From Saccharomycodes ludwigii (Eukaryota > Ascomycota > Saccharomycetes > Saccharomycodales > Saccharomycodaceae), in the NCBI RefSeq assembly GCF_020623625.1, contig NC_060204.1:784501-848500 (forward strand): a stretch of DNA of 64,000 nucleotides, given 5' to 3'. The notes below the pieces were generated by a model, which searched no databases, was not told the origin of the DNA, and was given only the letters and a program-made list of their open reading frames with translations. Position numbers and translations under genes: made by a program. Positions 10,464 through 20,532 of the stretch are shown piece after piece. The stretch's first letter is position 1. Each line of letters begins with the position of its first letter.

Positions 10464-13400
10464 ATGTTTGGAGGCGGATCAAGACCTAATTTCGGTAATA
10501 CAGGAAGTAGTTTATTTGGTCAAGCAAACAATAACAACAACACTGGTGTATTTGGTGGCACTACCACTACCAATGCTACTAATTCAGGGTTTGGTGGATT
10601 TGGTGCAGCAACCAATAGTAACAATGGTATGTTCAATTCTTTTAATAATAACAATAATAACAAAAACACTGGATTATTTGGGATAGCAGCACCTGGTAGT
10701 GGTGGTAGCAGCAGCAGCACCAATCCTTCTTTAATGCTTAATAATAATACTACTACGGGTACAGGTTTGAAACCTTTTAGTAGTTATTCTGAACGTGATG
10801 CGTCGACAAATGTAACCAACCATTACGAAAGTATTACTTTTATGGATGAATATAAAAATTATTCTTTTGAAGAATTGAGATGGCAAGATTATCAAGCTAA
10901 TAGGAAAAATCCTGGTGCTTCTGCTGGAGCTGCTGCTTTTAATAATACTAATAATATAAATACTAACATGTTTGGTACTACTGGTAATAATAATAACTCT
11001 TTATTTATTAACAACAAAACCAACTCTAACTCCACAGGATTGTTTGGACAAGCGAATAATGCAAACAATACGGCCAATTCACCGTTTGGAGCCGCTAAAC
11101 CGGCTGGCGGTTTGTTTGGTCAGAATAACAGTACTACTACAGGTATGAATTCACCTTTTGGGGCTACTAAAACAACTGGCGGCGGCTTATTTGGCCAAAC
11201 TGGGAATAACACCAACAACAATGCGATTAATTCCCCATTTGGTACCAAACCAGCTGCTGGTGGTCTATTTGGTCAGTCTAATGCTACCAATACCATGAAT
11301 TCGCCATTTGGTCAATCCAACAGTAATGCTCAAGGCACTGGCAGTTTATTTGGCCAAAACAACAACAATAATCTAGGTGGTGGGCTATTTGGTCAAAACA
11401 ATACTGCTACTAACAATGCTCAAGGCACTGGATTATTTGGCCAGACAAATAATAATAATAATAATAATAATAATAGTAATAATAATACATCTGCATTTGG
11501 CAATGTGAATGGTGCTAATAATAACAACAATAATTCTCCATTTGGTGCAATGAATAGTAACCAAGGAGGCAGTCTGTTTGGCCAGGCTAACACTGCCACG
11601 CAAGGGACTGGTCTATTTGGCCAATCCAACACTGTTAACCGAGGGACCGGTTTATTTGGTCAAGCCAACACTGGTAACCAGGGAACCAGTTTATTCGGTC
11701 AGAATAACACTACTTCTCAAGGTACAGGATTATTTGGTCAAAACAATAACAATACCAACACTCAAGGTACTGGGCTATTTGGCCAAACCAATAACACACA
11801 AGCTACAGGTTTGTTTGGCCAGAATAATAATGCTACTCAAAATACGGGCTTATTTGGCCAGGCCAACAATAATACCAACAACAATCAAGCAACTACTGGC
11901 GGTTTATTTGGTCAAGCCAACAATAACAATGCTAACCAGGGCACAGGGTTGTTTGGACAAACTAACAATACGCAAAATACAGGGTTATTTGGACAGACTA
12001 ACAATAATGCCACAGGCACTGGCTTATTTGGTCAAAATAATAACACACAAGGAACTGGCTTGTTTGGCCAAAATAATAACATGAACAACAACAACAACAC
12101 TCAGGGTAGTACTGGATTGTTTGGTGCTAAACCTGCGACAGGTGGTGGCTTATTTGGGAATATGAATAATAACAATACCGCTGGCCAGACCGGTACCGGT
12201 GGGTTATTTGGGCAGGCCACTAATAATCAAGGCACTGGCGGTTTGTTTGGCCAAAATAATAACAACACTGCAAGGAGCACTGGCTTATTTGGCCAAACAA
12301 ATACCAACAATTCTGCTTCTGGTGGATTATTTGGTCAAAATAATAACAACCAAACTACTTCGGGTGGCGGTTTATTTGGTCAAAACAATAATACCACCGC
12401 CACATCCAATATGAATGCCATGGGCGGAGGTGGTTTGTTTGGTAATAAGCCTGCTACCAACACTGTTGGTGGGGGTGGCTTATTTGGAAACAATAACAAC
12501 AATCAAGCTGCTTCTGGTGGCTTATTTGGACAAAACAATGCCCTTGGTGCCAATTCCGGCAGTACTTTGGGTGGTGGTTTGTTTGGTGCTAAACCTGCGG
12601 GGACTGGTACTAATACCGGCGGTTTGTTTGGTAATACTAACAATGGTTCCAATCTTGCTAATAATACAGCGGGTGGCGGTGGGTTGTTTGGTAACAAATC
12701 AAATACTACTACCTTAGGTGGTGGTTTATTTGGTAACAACAACAACAATGCTACGGCTGCTGGCACCACCAACACTTTGGGAGGTGGCTTATTTGGTAAC
12801 AAATCTGCCAACAATAATAATGCGTTGGGTGGTGGTTTGTTTGGTGCTAAACCTTCTAACACTGCTACTGGCACTGGCGGGTTATTTGGTAATGCCAATA
12901 ATATGGCTGGTACAACCACTACGAATAATACATTAAACGGTGGTGGGTTATTTGGCAATACTAACAATACTAGTAATATAACTGCACCAAATACAACAAC
13001 CCAATTAGGAGGTGGTTTATTTCAAAACCCAAACTCATTGCAACAACAACAACAAATTTCAACGTTGGGCCAATCCTCCTCGACCCCATATGGGAACAAT
13101 GAATTATTTAAAAACTTTGCCATGCCAAATGGAATCACAGAGCCACCCAAGCCAAGCGCTGTGAGAACTAAAGCTGAAAAGAAGAAGGATTCCACCTTGT
13201 CGTCAGCTTATAAATTAGCACCCAAACCATTATTTGGTAATATTGATAATAGCACTCATGACGGCAAACTTAATTTTAATCGTTTCCCTTCTGGCGATTC
13301 TTCATCCACCAAACAAATTGAAGCCGGTGCAGCTGTTGGTACTGAGATTAGTTTATTCAATAGGGAAAGTGACGAGGCTCTTTTAACTAAGAGTACTCTT

Positions 13401-14282
13401 TTTAACCCAAATAAAAAGTCATTTAAAAATTTAATTCTAAACAGAAAAGCCCAAGAAAATGGCCCAAAAAATAAGACACATAAGAATGCGAACGAAGATA
13501 ACGATACCAGTGGTACTAACAAAGAAGAAGCCAGACAAATCACCTTCAAGCTTGATGGTACCAATAACGTAGCCAGCGGGCCTGAAAAAACAACCACAAA
13601 CGAGTCGTCTGCATCTTCACCTTCATCCGTTAATGGTTCCAAATCGCCATCTCCATTGTTTTCCAGGTCTACACACAATAGAAGTACTACCCCGTTCTTA
13701 CAAACACCAGAAGATCTTGAGGAGAAAAAATTGAATAATGGTGGCACCTGTGCTGAAAATGGAAAAAAGGAAAAACCACTTGATAACGTTGCTGAAACAG
13801 TGTCGAAAGAGGTTACTATTGTTCCTAAAGATGTTGGTGAAGATATCACTTTTACCGAAGATGGGTATTATATTTCCCCATCGCTGGATACATTATCACA
13901 AATGTCGTTATTAAAACTACGTAAAGTTTCCAATTTAACTGTTGGACATGAAAAATATGGTAAGGTTGAATTTCTAGAACCTGTTGATTTATCCAATGTG
14001 CCATTAAACGCAATTTGTGGGAATTTAATTGTTTTTCAACTAAACGATATGAGCTTGTATCCAAATGAAATGGAAATACCAGCCAAGGGTGAGGGGTTAA
14101 ATGTTAGAATGAAAGTTTCTTTGTTAGGGTGCTATCCGATTGATAAAAGTACCAAGCAGCCTATTAAGGATCCACATCATCCGGTTGTTATCAAGCATAT
14201 TCAAAAATTAAAGAAAATTACTGCTGTTAAATTTGAGAATTATGATCCAACCACTGGTCAATGGACATTTATTAAAGAATGA
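10464..14282 (+). CDS. NUP116: GLFG nucleoporin Nup116/Nup100 type
   Basis: 1272 residues. Domains in order: an N-terminal FG segment; a GLEBS motif at about residues 117-150 (ESITFMDEYKNYSFEELRWQ), which binds the mRNA export factor Gle2; about 36 GLFG repeats in Asn/Gly-rich linkers to about residue 870; a linker; and a C-terminal nucleoporin domain from about residue 1125 (DGYYISPSLDTLSQM). The C-terminus ends WTFIKE without the catalytic HF(S/T) of Nup145, so the protein is probably not self-cleaving. The GLEBS motif marks it as Nup116-like, but in a non-duplicated genome it would be the single ancestor of NUP116 and NUP100; both S. cerevisiae contexts (CSM3 on one side, YNK1 on the other) are present. 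It forms part of the nuclear pore permeability barrier. Confidence 0.95.
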   Translation: MFGGGSRPNFGNTGSSLFGQANNNNNTGVFGGTTTTNATNSGFGGFGAATNSNNGMFNSFNNNNNNKNTGLFGIAAPGSGGSSSSTNPSLMLNNNTTTGTGLKPFSSYSERDASTNVTNHYESITFMDEYKNYSFEELRWQDYQANRKNPGASAGAAAFNNTNNINTNMFGTTGNNNNSLFINNKTNSNSTGLFGQANNANNTANSPFGAAKPAGGLFGQNNSTTTGMNSPFGATKTTGGGLFGQTGNNTNNNAINSPFGTKPAAGGLFGQSNATNTMNSPFGQSNSNAQGTGSLFGQNNNNNLGGGLFGQNNTATNNAQGTGLFGQTNNNNNNNNNSNNNTSAFGNVNGANNNNNNSPFGAMNSNQGGSLFGQANTATQGTGLFGQSNTVNRGTGLFGQANTGNQGTSLFGQNNTTSQGTGLFGQNNNNTNTQGTGLFGQTNNTQATGLFGQNNNATQNTGLFGQANNNTNNNQATTGGLFGQANNNNANQGTGLFGQTNNTQNTGLFGQTNNNATGTGLFGQNNNTQGTGLFGQNNNMNNNNNTQGSTGLFGAKPATGGGLFGNMNNNNTAGQTGTGGLFGQATNNQGTGGLFGQNNNNTARSTGLFGQTNTNNSASGGLFGQNNNNQTTSGGGLFGQNNNTTATSNMNAMGGGGLFGNKPATNTVGGGGLFGNNNNNQAASGGLFGQNNALGANSGSTLGGGLFGAKPAGTGTNTGGLFGNTNNGSNLANNTAGGGGLFGNKSNTTTLGGGLFGNNNNNATAAGTTNTLGGGLFGNKSANNNNALGGGLFGAKPSNTATGTGGLFGNANNMAGTTTTNNTLNGGGLFGNTNNTSNITAPNTTTQLGGGLFQNPNSLQQQQQISTLGQSSSTPYGNNELFKNFAMPNGITEPPKPSAVRTKAEKKKDSTLSSAYKLAPKPLFGNIDNSTHDGKLNFNRFPSGDSSSTKQIEAGAAVGTEISLFNRESDEALLTKSTLFNPNKKSFKNLILNRKAQENGPKNKTHKNANEDNDTSGTNKEEARQITFKLDGTNNVASGPEKTTTNESSASSPSSVNGSKSPSPLFSRSTHNRSTTPFLQTPEDLEEKKLNNGGTCAENGKKEKPLDNVAETVSKEVTIVPKDVGEDITFTEDGYYISPSLDTLSQMSLLKLRKVSNLTVGHEKYGKVEFLEPVDLSNVPLNAICGNLIVFQLNDMSLYPNEMEIPAKGEGLNVRMKVSLLGCYPIDKSTKQPIKDPHHPVVIKHIQKLKKITAVKFENYDPTTGQWTFIKE

Positions 14283-14517
14283 TTAAAAGCGATTTTTTTT
14301 TAATTATTATTTTTGTCCTATATATTATATGTAAACTTTATTTTTAATTATTGTATTGTAACTAGCTTTGTACTGTGTTAATATTATTTTGTTTTTATTT
14401 ATTTATTATGTATAAAGTATGTATTTCCATTTTCCACAACGCATTTGTGCGATAAACCTTGCAAAAACAAAGAAAAAAAAAAAAAAAAAAAAAAAGAAAC
14501 AATAAAATAAAAAGTTA

Positions 14518-14590
14518 AGCCCTATACGGGGATCGAACCCGTAACCTTGTGATTAAGAGTCACACGCGCTACCGATTGCGCCAACAAGGC
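14518..14590 (-). tRNA. tRNA-Lys (anticodon CUU)
   Basis: 73 bases read on the minus strand: GCCTTGTTGGCGCAATCGG, anticodon loop with CTCTTAA, T arm ACGGGTTCGATCCCCGT, ending GGGCT. It is nearly identical to the S. cerevisiae tRNA-Lys(CUU) pattern and has no intron. The acceptor GCCTTGT pairs with ATAGGGC apart from wobble or mismatch at the base. Confidence 0.95.
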
Positions 14591-14866
14591 AGTAACTTGT
14601 TTGTGCTGATTAAGCACCATTATAGATAAGTTAATACAGATGAAATGAAAGAAAATTGAAATGATACGAGAAGTCCGGAAACGCGGAAATACCCATAATA
14701 ATGAGGTCTCTTAAATTGGGATAATTTTTTTTTTTTTTTTAATGGACAATAAAAAAACGCTGGAAAAAGAATAATGCAAATTACAAAGGAGGGAAAAAAA
14801 AAGAAAAACAGAATAATAAATACACAAATATAAATAATCAAATACCAATAATGTAAAGCCATATTT

Positions 14867-16255
14867 TCAATCGTATATCTTTTTGTAAATCGCTGTTAGT
14901 TGATCGGACATGCCATTTTTTAACAACAAAGGTTTTAAAAGATCGAGTAATTGGCTATAAGTATAGTGAAATTCAGCATCTTCGAGGAAAACATACTTAA
15001 ATTCCCACAACAAAAGATCATGTAAATTAGTACTATTATCACCAGTAGAACTTTTGTTATTATATTGAGTTAAATTTTGTAATTTAGATAACAAAAGTTC
15101 TAGGGTTTCTATCAGAATGGGGTATTTTGTGTCTTCAATATCGATAGCAGTTTCAGTTTCGGATTTAACATTATCAGGAATGGCTGTTGTATCGTCTTTG
15201 GAATGAGGACCGCCATGAGAAACTATAGTTACATCTTTTTGACTATTATTACTTTTTTTCAGTTCAATAAATTTGAGTATACATTCGGAAATTAAGTTTT
15301 TAATGTCAGCCAACTTCTCCTGAAATCTAACTTTCAATTCTTGGTGAGTATCGTAATCTTTTATGATTTTTTTACAATTAGAAGCGGTGATATTGTTAGA
15401 ACGAGCAAATTCCTTTAATAATTTTATGTCTTGAGCACCTAATTCTACCAATTCGTAATCCTTTAAAGGCCCAAATACAGAAGAATCATTTTCGAACTTA
15501 AAAAAACTTTTTTTAGCTCCCGAAGGTGTCGCTTTAGCTTTAGGAGTGGGTGTATTAGATTTTTTCCTTGTAGTTGTGGTTTTCGGAGAAGGGCTCCCAG
15601 TTTTAGAGGTAGATGTGTTTGGTGCAGTATTATTACTACCAGTTTTCTCTTTTAGTGAAGATAAAGAAGGAGAATTTTTCTTTTTATTGCTGCTTATTTT
15701 TGCAACAGCACCAGTATTGTTTGTAGGTGTCAAGGATTTTTTCTTGTTTTTAATAGTATTGATGTTGCTTTTATCAATAGTATCTTCTTTCTTCTGTTCT
15801 TTTTTCTCTTCACCATAGCTTCCATGCTCGACAAAATTCTTTATATATTGTGAATCTTTATCTGTTTTACCTTTGCTGTTATTTTTTGTTAAATAAAACA
15901 ATGCAACTTTATAGGCATCGCACAATTTCTTATTGCTTCTTCTTTTGTTTTCTTCTTTAGCCAACATGTCGTTAATTATATCTTCTGTGTTCAGTAATTG
16001 CCAAGTGTCAACTGCAGATTTATTTTTGGGGTTGATCCAGGTGTAATTGTCATCACAATAGAATTTAACACAAATCATGTTTGAATTATTAATGGTTGAT
16101 CTAGTACTTCTCCCAGTATGTTTTATATCTGATTGTTGATTGGTATAAGTGGCTTTGATTTTTTCTGGAACTAGTTCGTGGGGAATTATCATACCTGGCC
16201 ATGCAGGATACCCTTTTACTTTGACTAGTATTGACTGCCCAGGTTTCAATGACAT
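14867..16255 (-). CDS. IOC4: PWWP-domain chromatin protein Ioc4 (Isw1b complex)
   Basis: 462 residues. An N-terminal PWWP domain occupies about residues 5-105: VKVKGYPAWPGMIIPHELVP, then MICVKFYCDDNYTWINP. After it comes a block close to S. cerevisiae Ioc4 (FVEHGSYGEEKKEQ), a basic Lys/Ser/Thr-rich linker (about 165-255), and a C-terminal helical region (GPLKDYELVELGAQDIKLL onward) that matches the Ioc4 rather than the Pdp3 pattern. Ioc4 targets the Isw1b remodeller to H3K36-methylated gene bodies. The position next to MCM1 matches YMR044W/YMR043W. The start is the first ATG, one codon-length before the PWWP fold as expected. Confidence 0.9.
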   Translation of the reverse strand: MSLKPGQSILVKVKGYPAWPGMIIPHELVPEKIKATYTNQQSDIKHTGRSTRSTINNSNMICVKFYCDDNYTWINPKNKSAVDTWQLLNTEDIINDMLAKEENKRRSNKKLCDAYKVALFYLTKNNSKGKTDKDSQYIKNFVEHGSYGEEKKEQKKEDTIDKSNINTIKNKKKSLTPTNNTGAVAKISSNKKKNSPSLSSLKEKTGSNNTAPNTSTSKTGSPSPKTTTTRKKSNTPTPKAKATPSGAKKSFFKFENDSSVFGPLKDYELVELGAQDIKLLKEFARSNNITASNCKKIIKDYDTHQELKVRFQEKLADIKNLISECILKFIELKKSNNSQKDVTIVSHGGPHSKDDTTAIPDNVKSETETAIDIEDTKYPILIETLELLLSKLQNLTQYNNKSSTGDNSTNLHDLLLWEFKYVFLEDAEFHYTYSQLLDLLKPLLLKNGMSDQLTAIYKKIYD

Positions 16256-16696
16256 CGCTAAGTTGATATATACTTTTCCTTTTTACCTATTTTATTTATC
16301 TTATTTTATTTTAAAAGTTGTTTTTAATAAATGATGATAATGGTAAAAATAATAATAAACTTTCAAAAAAAAAAAAAAAAATTGTGTTTTGTTTTATTTT
16401 ATTTTTTTTTAACAAAATAATTAAATATCTTTTGAATGTAATAATTCCAAAAAAAAAAATTTTTTTTAAAATAAAAATAAAAATAAAAATAAAACTTACA
16501 ATTTAATTAAGAACAAGATAGCTTGTGCTTGTTAAAGATTGATTATTTATATTCAATGCATAAAATATGGTAAAAATGAAACCAAAAAGAAATGTTACCT
16601 ATTATGTTATATGATAATAATAAAAGCTAGATACTAGTAGTGTAAATAAATAATAATAATGTGAGAAAGGAAAAAAAAAAAAAAAAATAAAAAAAG
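16256..16696. other. IOC4 promoter and MCM1 3' region
   Basis: 441 noncoding bases, mostly A-rich on this strand with (AAAAAT)n-type repeats at about 16470-16495. No RNA gene or repeat family is seen. Confidence 0.5.
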
Positions 16697-17245
16697 TCAA
16701 TCATCTTCGTCTTCATCACCACCACCGCCTCCAACTGCAATATCTTCTCCCTCATCTTCCCCCTCATCAACATCTCCTTCATCTTCGTCTTCATCATCTT
16801 CTTCATCTTCGTCTTCATCATCTGGTGCATTTAAACAAGCTTGAATCAAGTTTTTACCTTCTGGCTGAGTAACAATTGGCTGGAATTTAGGAGTGGTAAA
16901 AGTATAGACCAAGCCAGTTTCAGAAACTACTAATAGTAGTACCTGGGTACCAGTTAATACACTTAACTCATAAGCTTTTTTCATTATGCCATGCTTTCTT
17001 TTACTAAACGTTACATGTCTTTTAGTTTTGTTTTGGATAAATTTAATTTCGATCTTTCTTCTCTCGGTCCTTGATTGTGTTGTCGTACTGTTATTTTTAG
17101 TAGTAGAAGTAGAAGTGACGGCAGAATTAGCATGGGCGATGGAAGGGGAGGAGGAGGAAGGTAAACCTTTAACGTCGAGTTTATTTTCTTTTATTTGATT
17201 TTGATTATTTTGATCATTATTATCGTTATTATTTGATGAACTCAT
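16697..17245 (-). CDS. MCM1: MADS-box transcription factor Mcm1
   Basis: 182 residues from the first ATG at 17245; an upstream TTG in frame is not a likely start. The MADS/SAM domain spans about residues 59-135: RRKIEIKFIQNKTKRHVTFS, KRKHGIMKKAYELSVLTGTQ, LLVVSETGLVYTFTTPKFQP. A strongly acidic tract (about 137-182) follows immediately and the protein ends there in GGGGGDEDEDD. The Gln-rich C-terminal tail of S. cerevisiae Mcm1 (286 residues) is absent. Mcm1 binds CC(A/T)6GG-type sites with Ste12, alpha1, Fkh2 or arginine regulators to control mating-type, cell-cycle and metabolic genes. No ARG80 duplicate is adjacent, unlike S. cerevisiae. The acidic stretch before the tail is conserved in the family. 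Confidence 0.95.
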   Translation of the reverse strand: MSSSNNNDNNDQNNQNQIKENKLDVKGLPSSSSPSIAHANSAVTSTSTTKNNSTTTQSRTERRKIEIKFIQNKTKRHVTFSKRKHGIMKKAYELSVLTGTQVLLLVVSETGLVYTFTTPKFQPIVTQPEGKNLIQACLNAPDDEDEDEEDDEDEDEGDVDEGEDEGEDIAVGGGGGDEDEDD

Positions 17246-17896
17246 CTCTTGTGACAAACTTTAGATTCTCTTGCTTGTAAAAAAAAAAAAGGAAAAAAGA
17301 AAAAAGAAAAAAAAAAAAAAGAAAAAAAAAGAAAAATGAAAAAAAAAGGGATTATTATGATTTGTTTATTATTTGTACTAATCGAGTAATTTGTAAATTG
17401 AAGTAGCAGAAAGACACAATTGAATAATAACAGTCGAGCATGTGGATTTAAAAATTAGCTGAGATTTAATAAAGTTGGTAGAAAGTGGAAAGGATGAATG
17501 CGGTAATTTTTACTTCTTTAAGAATAATTTCTTAAATAGGTAAAAAAAGAAGAAAAAAATTAGTGATTATGAGATTTGCTCGTATATTAATTAATCACAC
17601 CAATTACAACGCGTCGTTTAAAATGATGCTCAACTAAGCCCAAACAAAAATAAAAAAAATATATTTATTTTATTTGCGGGGAAAAAGAAATGCAAATTGG
17701 TTGAAAGTTCTTTGTGTTATTGTTATTTCCAGATATTTTTATTTTATTTGTTTGTTCAATTCAATCTTTTTTCCTTTTTCTTTTTCTACTTTTCATCCAT
17801 TTTTAAATATATATTCTCATTACCATTTCCCTTTATCTTTATCGTAGTATAAACAATACACACCCCCCCCCATCCATATATAAATAAGTACACAAA
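17246..17896. promoter_or_regulatory. Divergent promoter region MCM1 / YNK1
   Basis: 651 noncoding bases between two divergent starts. It contains an ACGCGT MCB-type box at 17609-17614, A-rich runs on the MCM1 side, pyrimidine-rich sequence with a run of eight C near 17862-17872 on the YNK1 side, and TATA-like TAAATATATA near 17804. Confidence 0.5.
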
Positions 17897-18358
17897 ATGT
17901 CAAGTAACAACGAAAGAACCTTTATTGCTATTAAACCAGATGGTGTTCAAAGAGGATTAATCTCTAAAATCTTAGGTAGATTTGAAGACAGAGGCTACAA
18001 GTTGATTGGTATCAAGTTAGTTACTCCAACTGAAAACTTATTGAAACAACACTACGCTGAACATGTTAATAAATCATTTTTCCCTGGTATGTTAAGTTAT
18101 ATGATGAGCGGTCCAATTTTGGCCACCGTTTGGGAGGGTAAAGATGTTGTTAAACAAGGTAGAAATATCTTAGGTGCTACTAACCCATTGAATAGTGCTC
18201 CAGGTACCATTAGAGGTGATTTTGCTATTGATATGGGCAGAAATGTTTGTCATGGCTCTGATTCTGTTGAAAGTGCTGAAAGAGAAATCAATTTATGGTT
18301 TAAAAAGGAGGAAATAATTGACTGGAAATTGACTTCTTTGAGTTGGATCTATGAATAG
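17897..18358 (+). CDS. YNK1: Nucleoside diphosphate kinase
   Basis: 153 residues, the usual family length. It shows the NDK core: RTFIAIKPDGVQRGL, the Kpn-loop region, GPILATVWEGKDVV, RxxxGATNP, and the active-site NVCHGSD with the phospho-accepting His at residue 119, followed by SAEREI. It transfers the gamma-phosphate from ATP to other NDPs to balance NTP pools, in the cytosol and the mitochondrial intermembrane space. The codons look well adapted, which fits high expression. In S. cerevisiae this gene (YKL067W) is next to NUP100 on chromosome XI, on the strand relation seen here. Confidence 0.98.
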   Translation: MSSNNERTFIAIKPDGVQRGLISKILGRFEDRGYKLIGIKLVTPTENLLKQHYAEHVNKSFFPGMLSYMMSGPILATVWEGKDVVKQGRNILGATNPLNSAPGTIRGDFAIDMGRNVCHGSDSVESAEREINLWFKKEEIIDWKLTSLSWIYE

Positions 18359-18546
18359 TTTTTTTTTTTTTTCTTTGAACTCTCCATATTCCTTATATAC
18401 GTGTATTTTTCATGCTATTTAAGTAAGTTTAATGTTATTTTGCTTAATATAACTCTATATGTAAAGATGATCTCTATTAACTTGATGTCATACTTTAAAA
18501 CTAAAAAAAAAGTATAAAAGTAATAAAAAATAAAATTCAAAAAAAA

Positions 18547-18617
18547 TGCATCGGCCGGGAATCGAACCCGGGGCCCAACGATGGCAACGTTGGATTTTAC
18601 CACTAAACCACCGATGC
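18547..18617 (-). tRNA. tRNA-Gly (anticodon GCC)
   Basis: 71 bases on the minus strand: GCATCGG acceptor, TGGTTTAGTGGTAAAA D arm, anticodon loop GTTGCCATC, T arm CCGGGTTCGATTCCCGG, ending CCGATGCA. Apart from the acceptor stem it matches S. cerevisiae tRNA-Gly(GCC). No intron. Confidence 0.96.
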
Positions 18618-20043
18618 TTTCTACATTCCTTTATAAAGAATGATATAAGCTACAGAATAGTAGTATCAGCACACTGTAAAAAAGGAGTGCGATTATTATG
18701 CTTAGTAAACATGATCCATAAAGCATTACAAATGAAGTATAATCAGAACCAACAATAAAAGTAAGAGCTAAAACAATTGAGAGAAAAAAAAAAAAAAATT
18801 TATATTTTGAAGGAGATTCTTAATGATTGGTTTATAGGTTTAAATAATTTATTATTATCATTATTATACGCAAAGACCTAAATAGAACAAGAAATTAATT
18901 ATAACATCCAAGCTCGCAATTACACCAATTAATTGTGAATTATATTTACAATGCTGTTTACTTTATTTCAATCCTATTTTTGTGGACAATTCATACGGTA
19001 CTATTTTTATTTTAATTTTAGCTCATCTTTTTTAAGTATATTTATTTACAAATATATAATCAATAGTTACCCCTTAACATGAACTTATCTATCATGTTTA
19101 TATATAGCTTTTGGTTTATTTAATTGTGCAAAGTTGTTAGGTATACAAACAAAAGTAACATATGATCAAATTACAACCTATACGGAAAAATTATAAATAT
19201 GGGGATATATATGTATCAATTGTAGTCAAGACGAATAAGATTTTTGATATAGGTATTTTTGTATTAATGTGGTCTTATAGTGAGATCAAGCTGGTAATGT
19301 TGCCAAAGAAAAACAAAGAAAAAAAGTTTAAACTCTATAGGAATTAAAAATCGGGAGATTAATAAAAAAAAAAAAAAAAGCTTTCTAATTAGTGATGTTA
19401 AATACCACACCGATAATTCCATTAACTATGTATATATTTTAATTAAAGGGAAACATAAATAAATAACAAAAAAAGGGCCTGATATCTTTATATATGACAT
19501 GAACTATTTAGCTTGTTACTGTAATTGTAGTGTTAAAATTAAAAATAAAAAAATAATTCATATAGCCTGACCTTTAGAAATCATAAAAGAAAAAAAAAAA
19601 AAAAAAAGCGGGGAAGCATAAATGGTTTATAGTGGCATGCCAATATTTTTTTATTTTAAAGTGTGCTATTATTATCATCCTTGCTAGAATTTTTAACAAA
19701 AAGAAAAAAAAAAAAAATGGTCAGATTAATTTTTTTGAAACATAAGGGCCATTTCAAATAATATCATATTATAGTCGCAACAGCTAACACACGATGAAAC
19801 GTAGTTTGCTGTTTTTATTTTATTTTAAATTTATATAAAAGACAGATGTGATCGAAAAACCAGAAACTCTTTTCAGTTCTTATTTTCCTTTTCCTTTTAC
19901 ATTTCGTAAATACATACATACTTCTTTCTTCCACAAGGTTGTAAAAATAAAACTCTTAATCATCGAAAAAAAATATCGAATTATATATATACACATACGT
20001 ATCCAACAACAATAATAAAAATCCTTACAAACGAAAAAAAAAA
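18618..20043. other. Long noncoding stretch upstream of the small mitochondrial-type gene
   Basis: 1.4 kb with no convincing ORF, tRNA or known RNA. Most of it is AT-rich unique sequence with scattered A runs (18785-18799, 19364-19379, 19590-19608). A TATATAAAA box at 19832-19840 lies about 200 bases before the ATG at 20044 and marks the promoter end. A GTGATGT...CTGA pair at 19391-19481 vaguely resembles C/D snoRNA boxes but has no supporting terminal stem. Confidence 0.5.
19832..19840 (+). promoter_or_regulatory. TATA box of the 75-residue protein gene
   Basis: TATATAAAA about 204 bases upstream of the ATG at 20044, followed by pyrimidine-rich then A-rich leader sequence. This is a normal yeast promoter layout and supports the small gene being real. 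Confidence 0.5.
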
Positions 20044-20271
20044 ATGAACCCAACTATTATTAAACAATTGGCTAGAACTTCTATCAGATTGCAACACACA
20101 GTTCCACATTCAACGGGTGTTTCTGCTCGTCAATGGTTTGGTGTTTTTGGTGGTGTTGCTGGCGGTTTGGCAGGTGGTGCTTTATTATTGTCTTGGTGTT
20201 ACTCTGACAATACAATTGACAGAATTTTCAAGAATCAAAGATATGCTTTAGGCTCTAAACCACACAACTAG
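20044..20271 (+). CDS. Small probable mitochondrial inner-membrane protein
   Basis: 75 residues. The N-terminus is a basic amphipathic presequence-like segment (MNPTIIKQLARTSIRLQHT) without acids. A glycine-zipper membrane segment follows at about residues 31-50 (WFGVFGGVAGGLAGGALLLS) and a short polar tail NQRYALGSKPHN. I do not recognise it from sequence. Position and strand, between YNK1 and MNR2, match S. cerevisiae YKL065W-A, an uncharacterised microprotein reported to be mitochondrial; orthology is inferred from synteny only. The promoter has a good TATA box and the leader directly before the ATG is A-rich, both typical of expressed genes here. Confidence 0.75.
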   Translation: MNPTIIKQLARTSIRLQHTVPHSTGVSARQWFGVFGGVAGGLAGGALLLSWCYSDNTIDRIFKNQRYALGSKPHN

Positions 20272-20532
20272 GGATTTTTTTTTTTTTTTTCAGAAATCTC
20301 AATAACCTTTTATTATATATTTTGTTTGCGACGGTACCAGTGTCTCGCCTATTATGATCTAACGACAATTTCAATTCATATATCAAACTTATTTTTCTAT
20401 ATATACATAGATATATATATATATTTGATATTTTACTCTTTCTATATTTATATCTATACAATAATAATAGTAATAATAATATTTTTTTTTTAACCTTTTG
20501 AATTTTGCCTGCAAAAGGGTGTGGGAAGTTTT

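Noticed and set aside
12503-12967. Leu/Pro-rich open frames antisense and in other frames across NUP116
   Set aside because: They follow from the GLFG/Asn repeat structure of NUP116 and have no sequence character of their own.
14620-14862. An 80-codon minus-strand ORF downstream of IOC4
   Set aside because: It is Phe/Ile/Lys-rich because of A/T runs and lies in the short IOC4 3' region. I see no coding character.
19391-19481. Possible C/D snoRNA (GTGATGT with a distal CTGA)
   Set aside because: There is no terminal stem, no internal C'/D' boxes and no guide sequence that I can match to rRNA.
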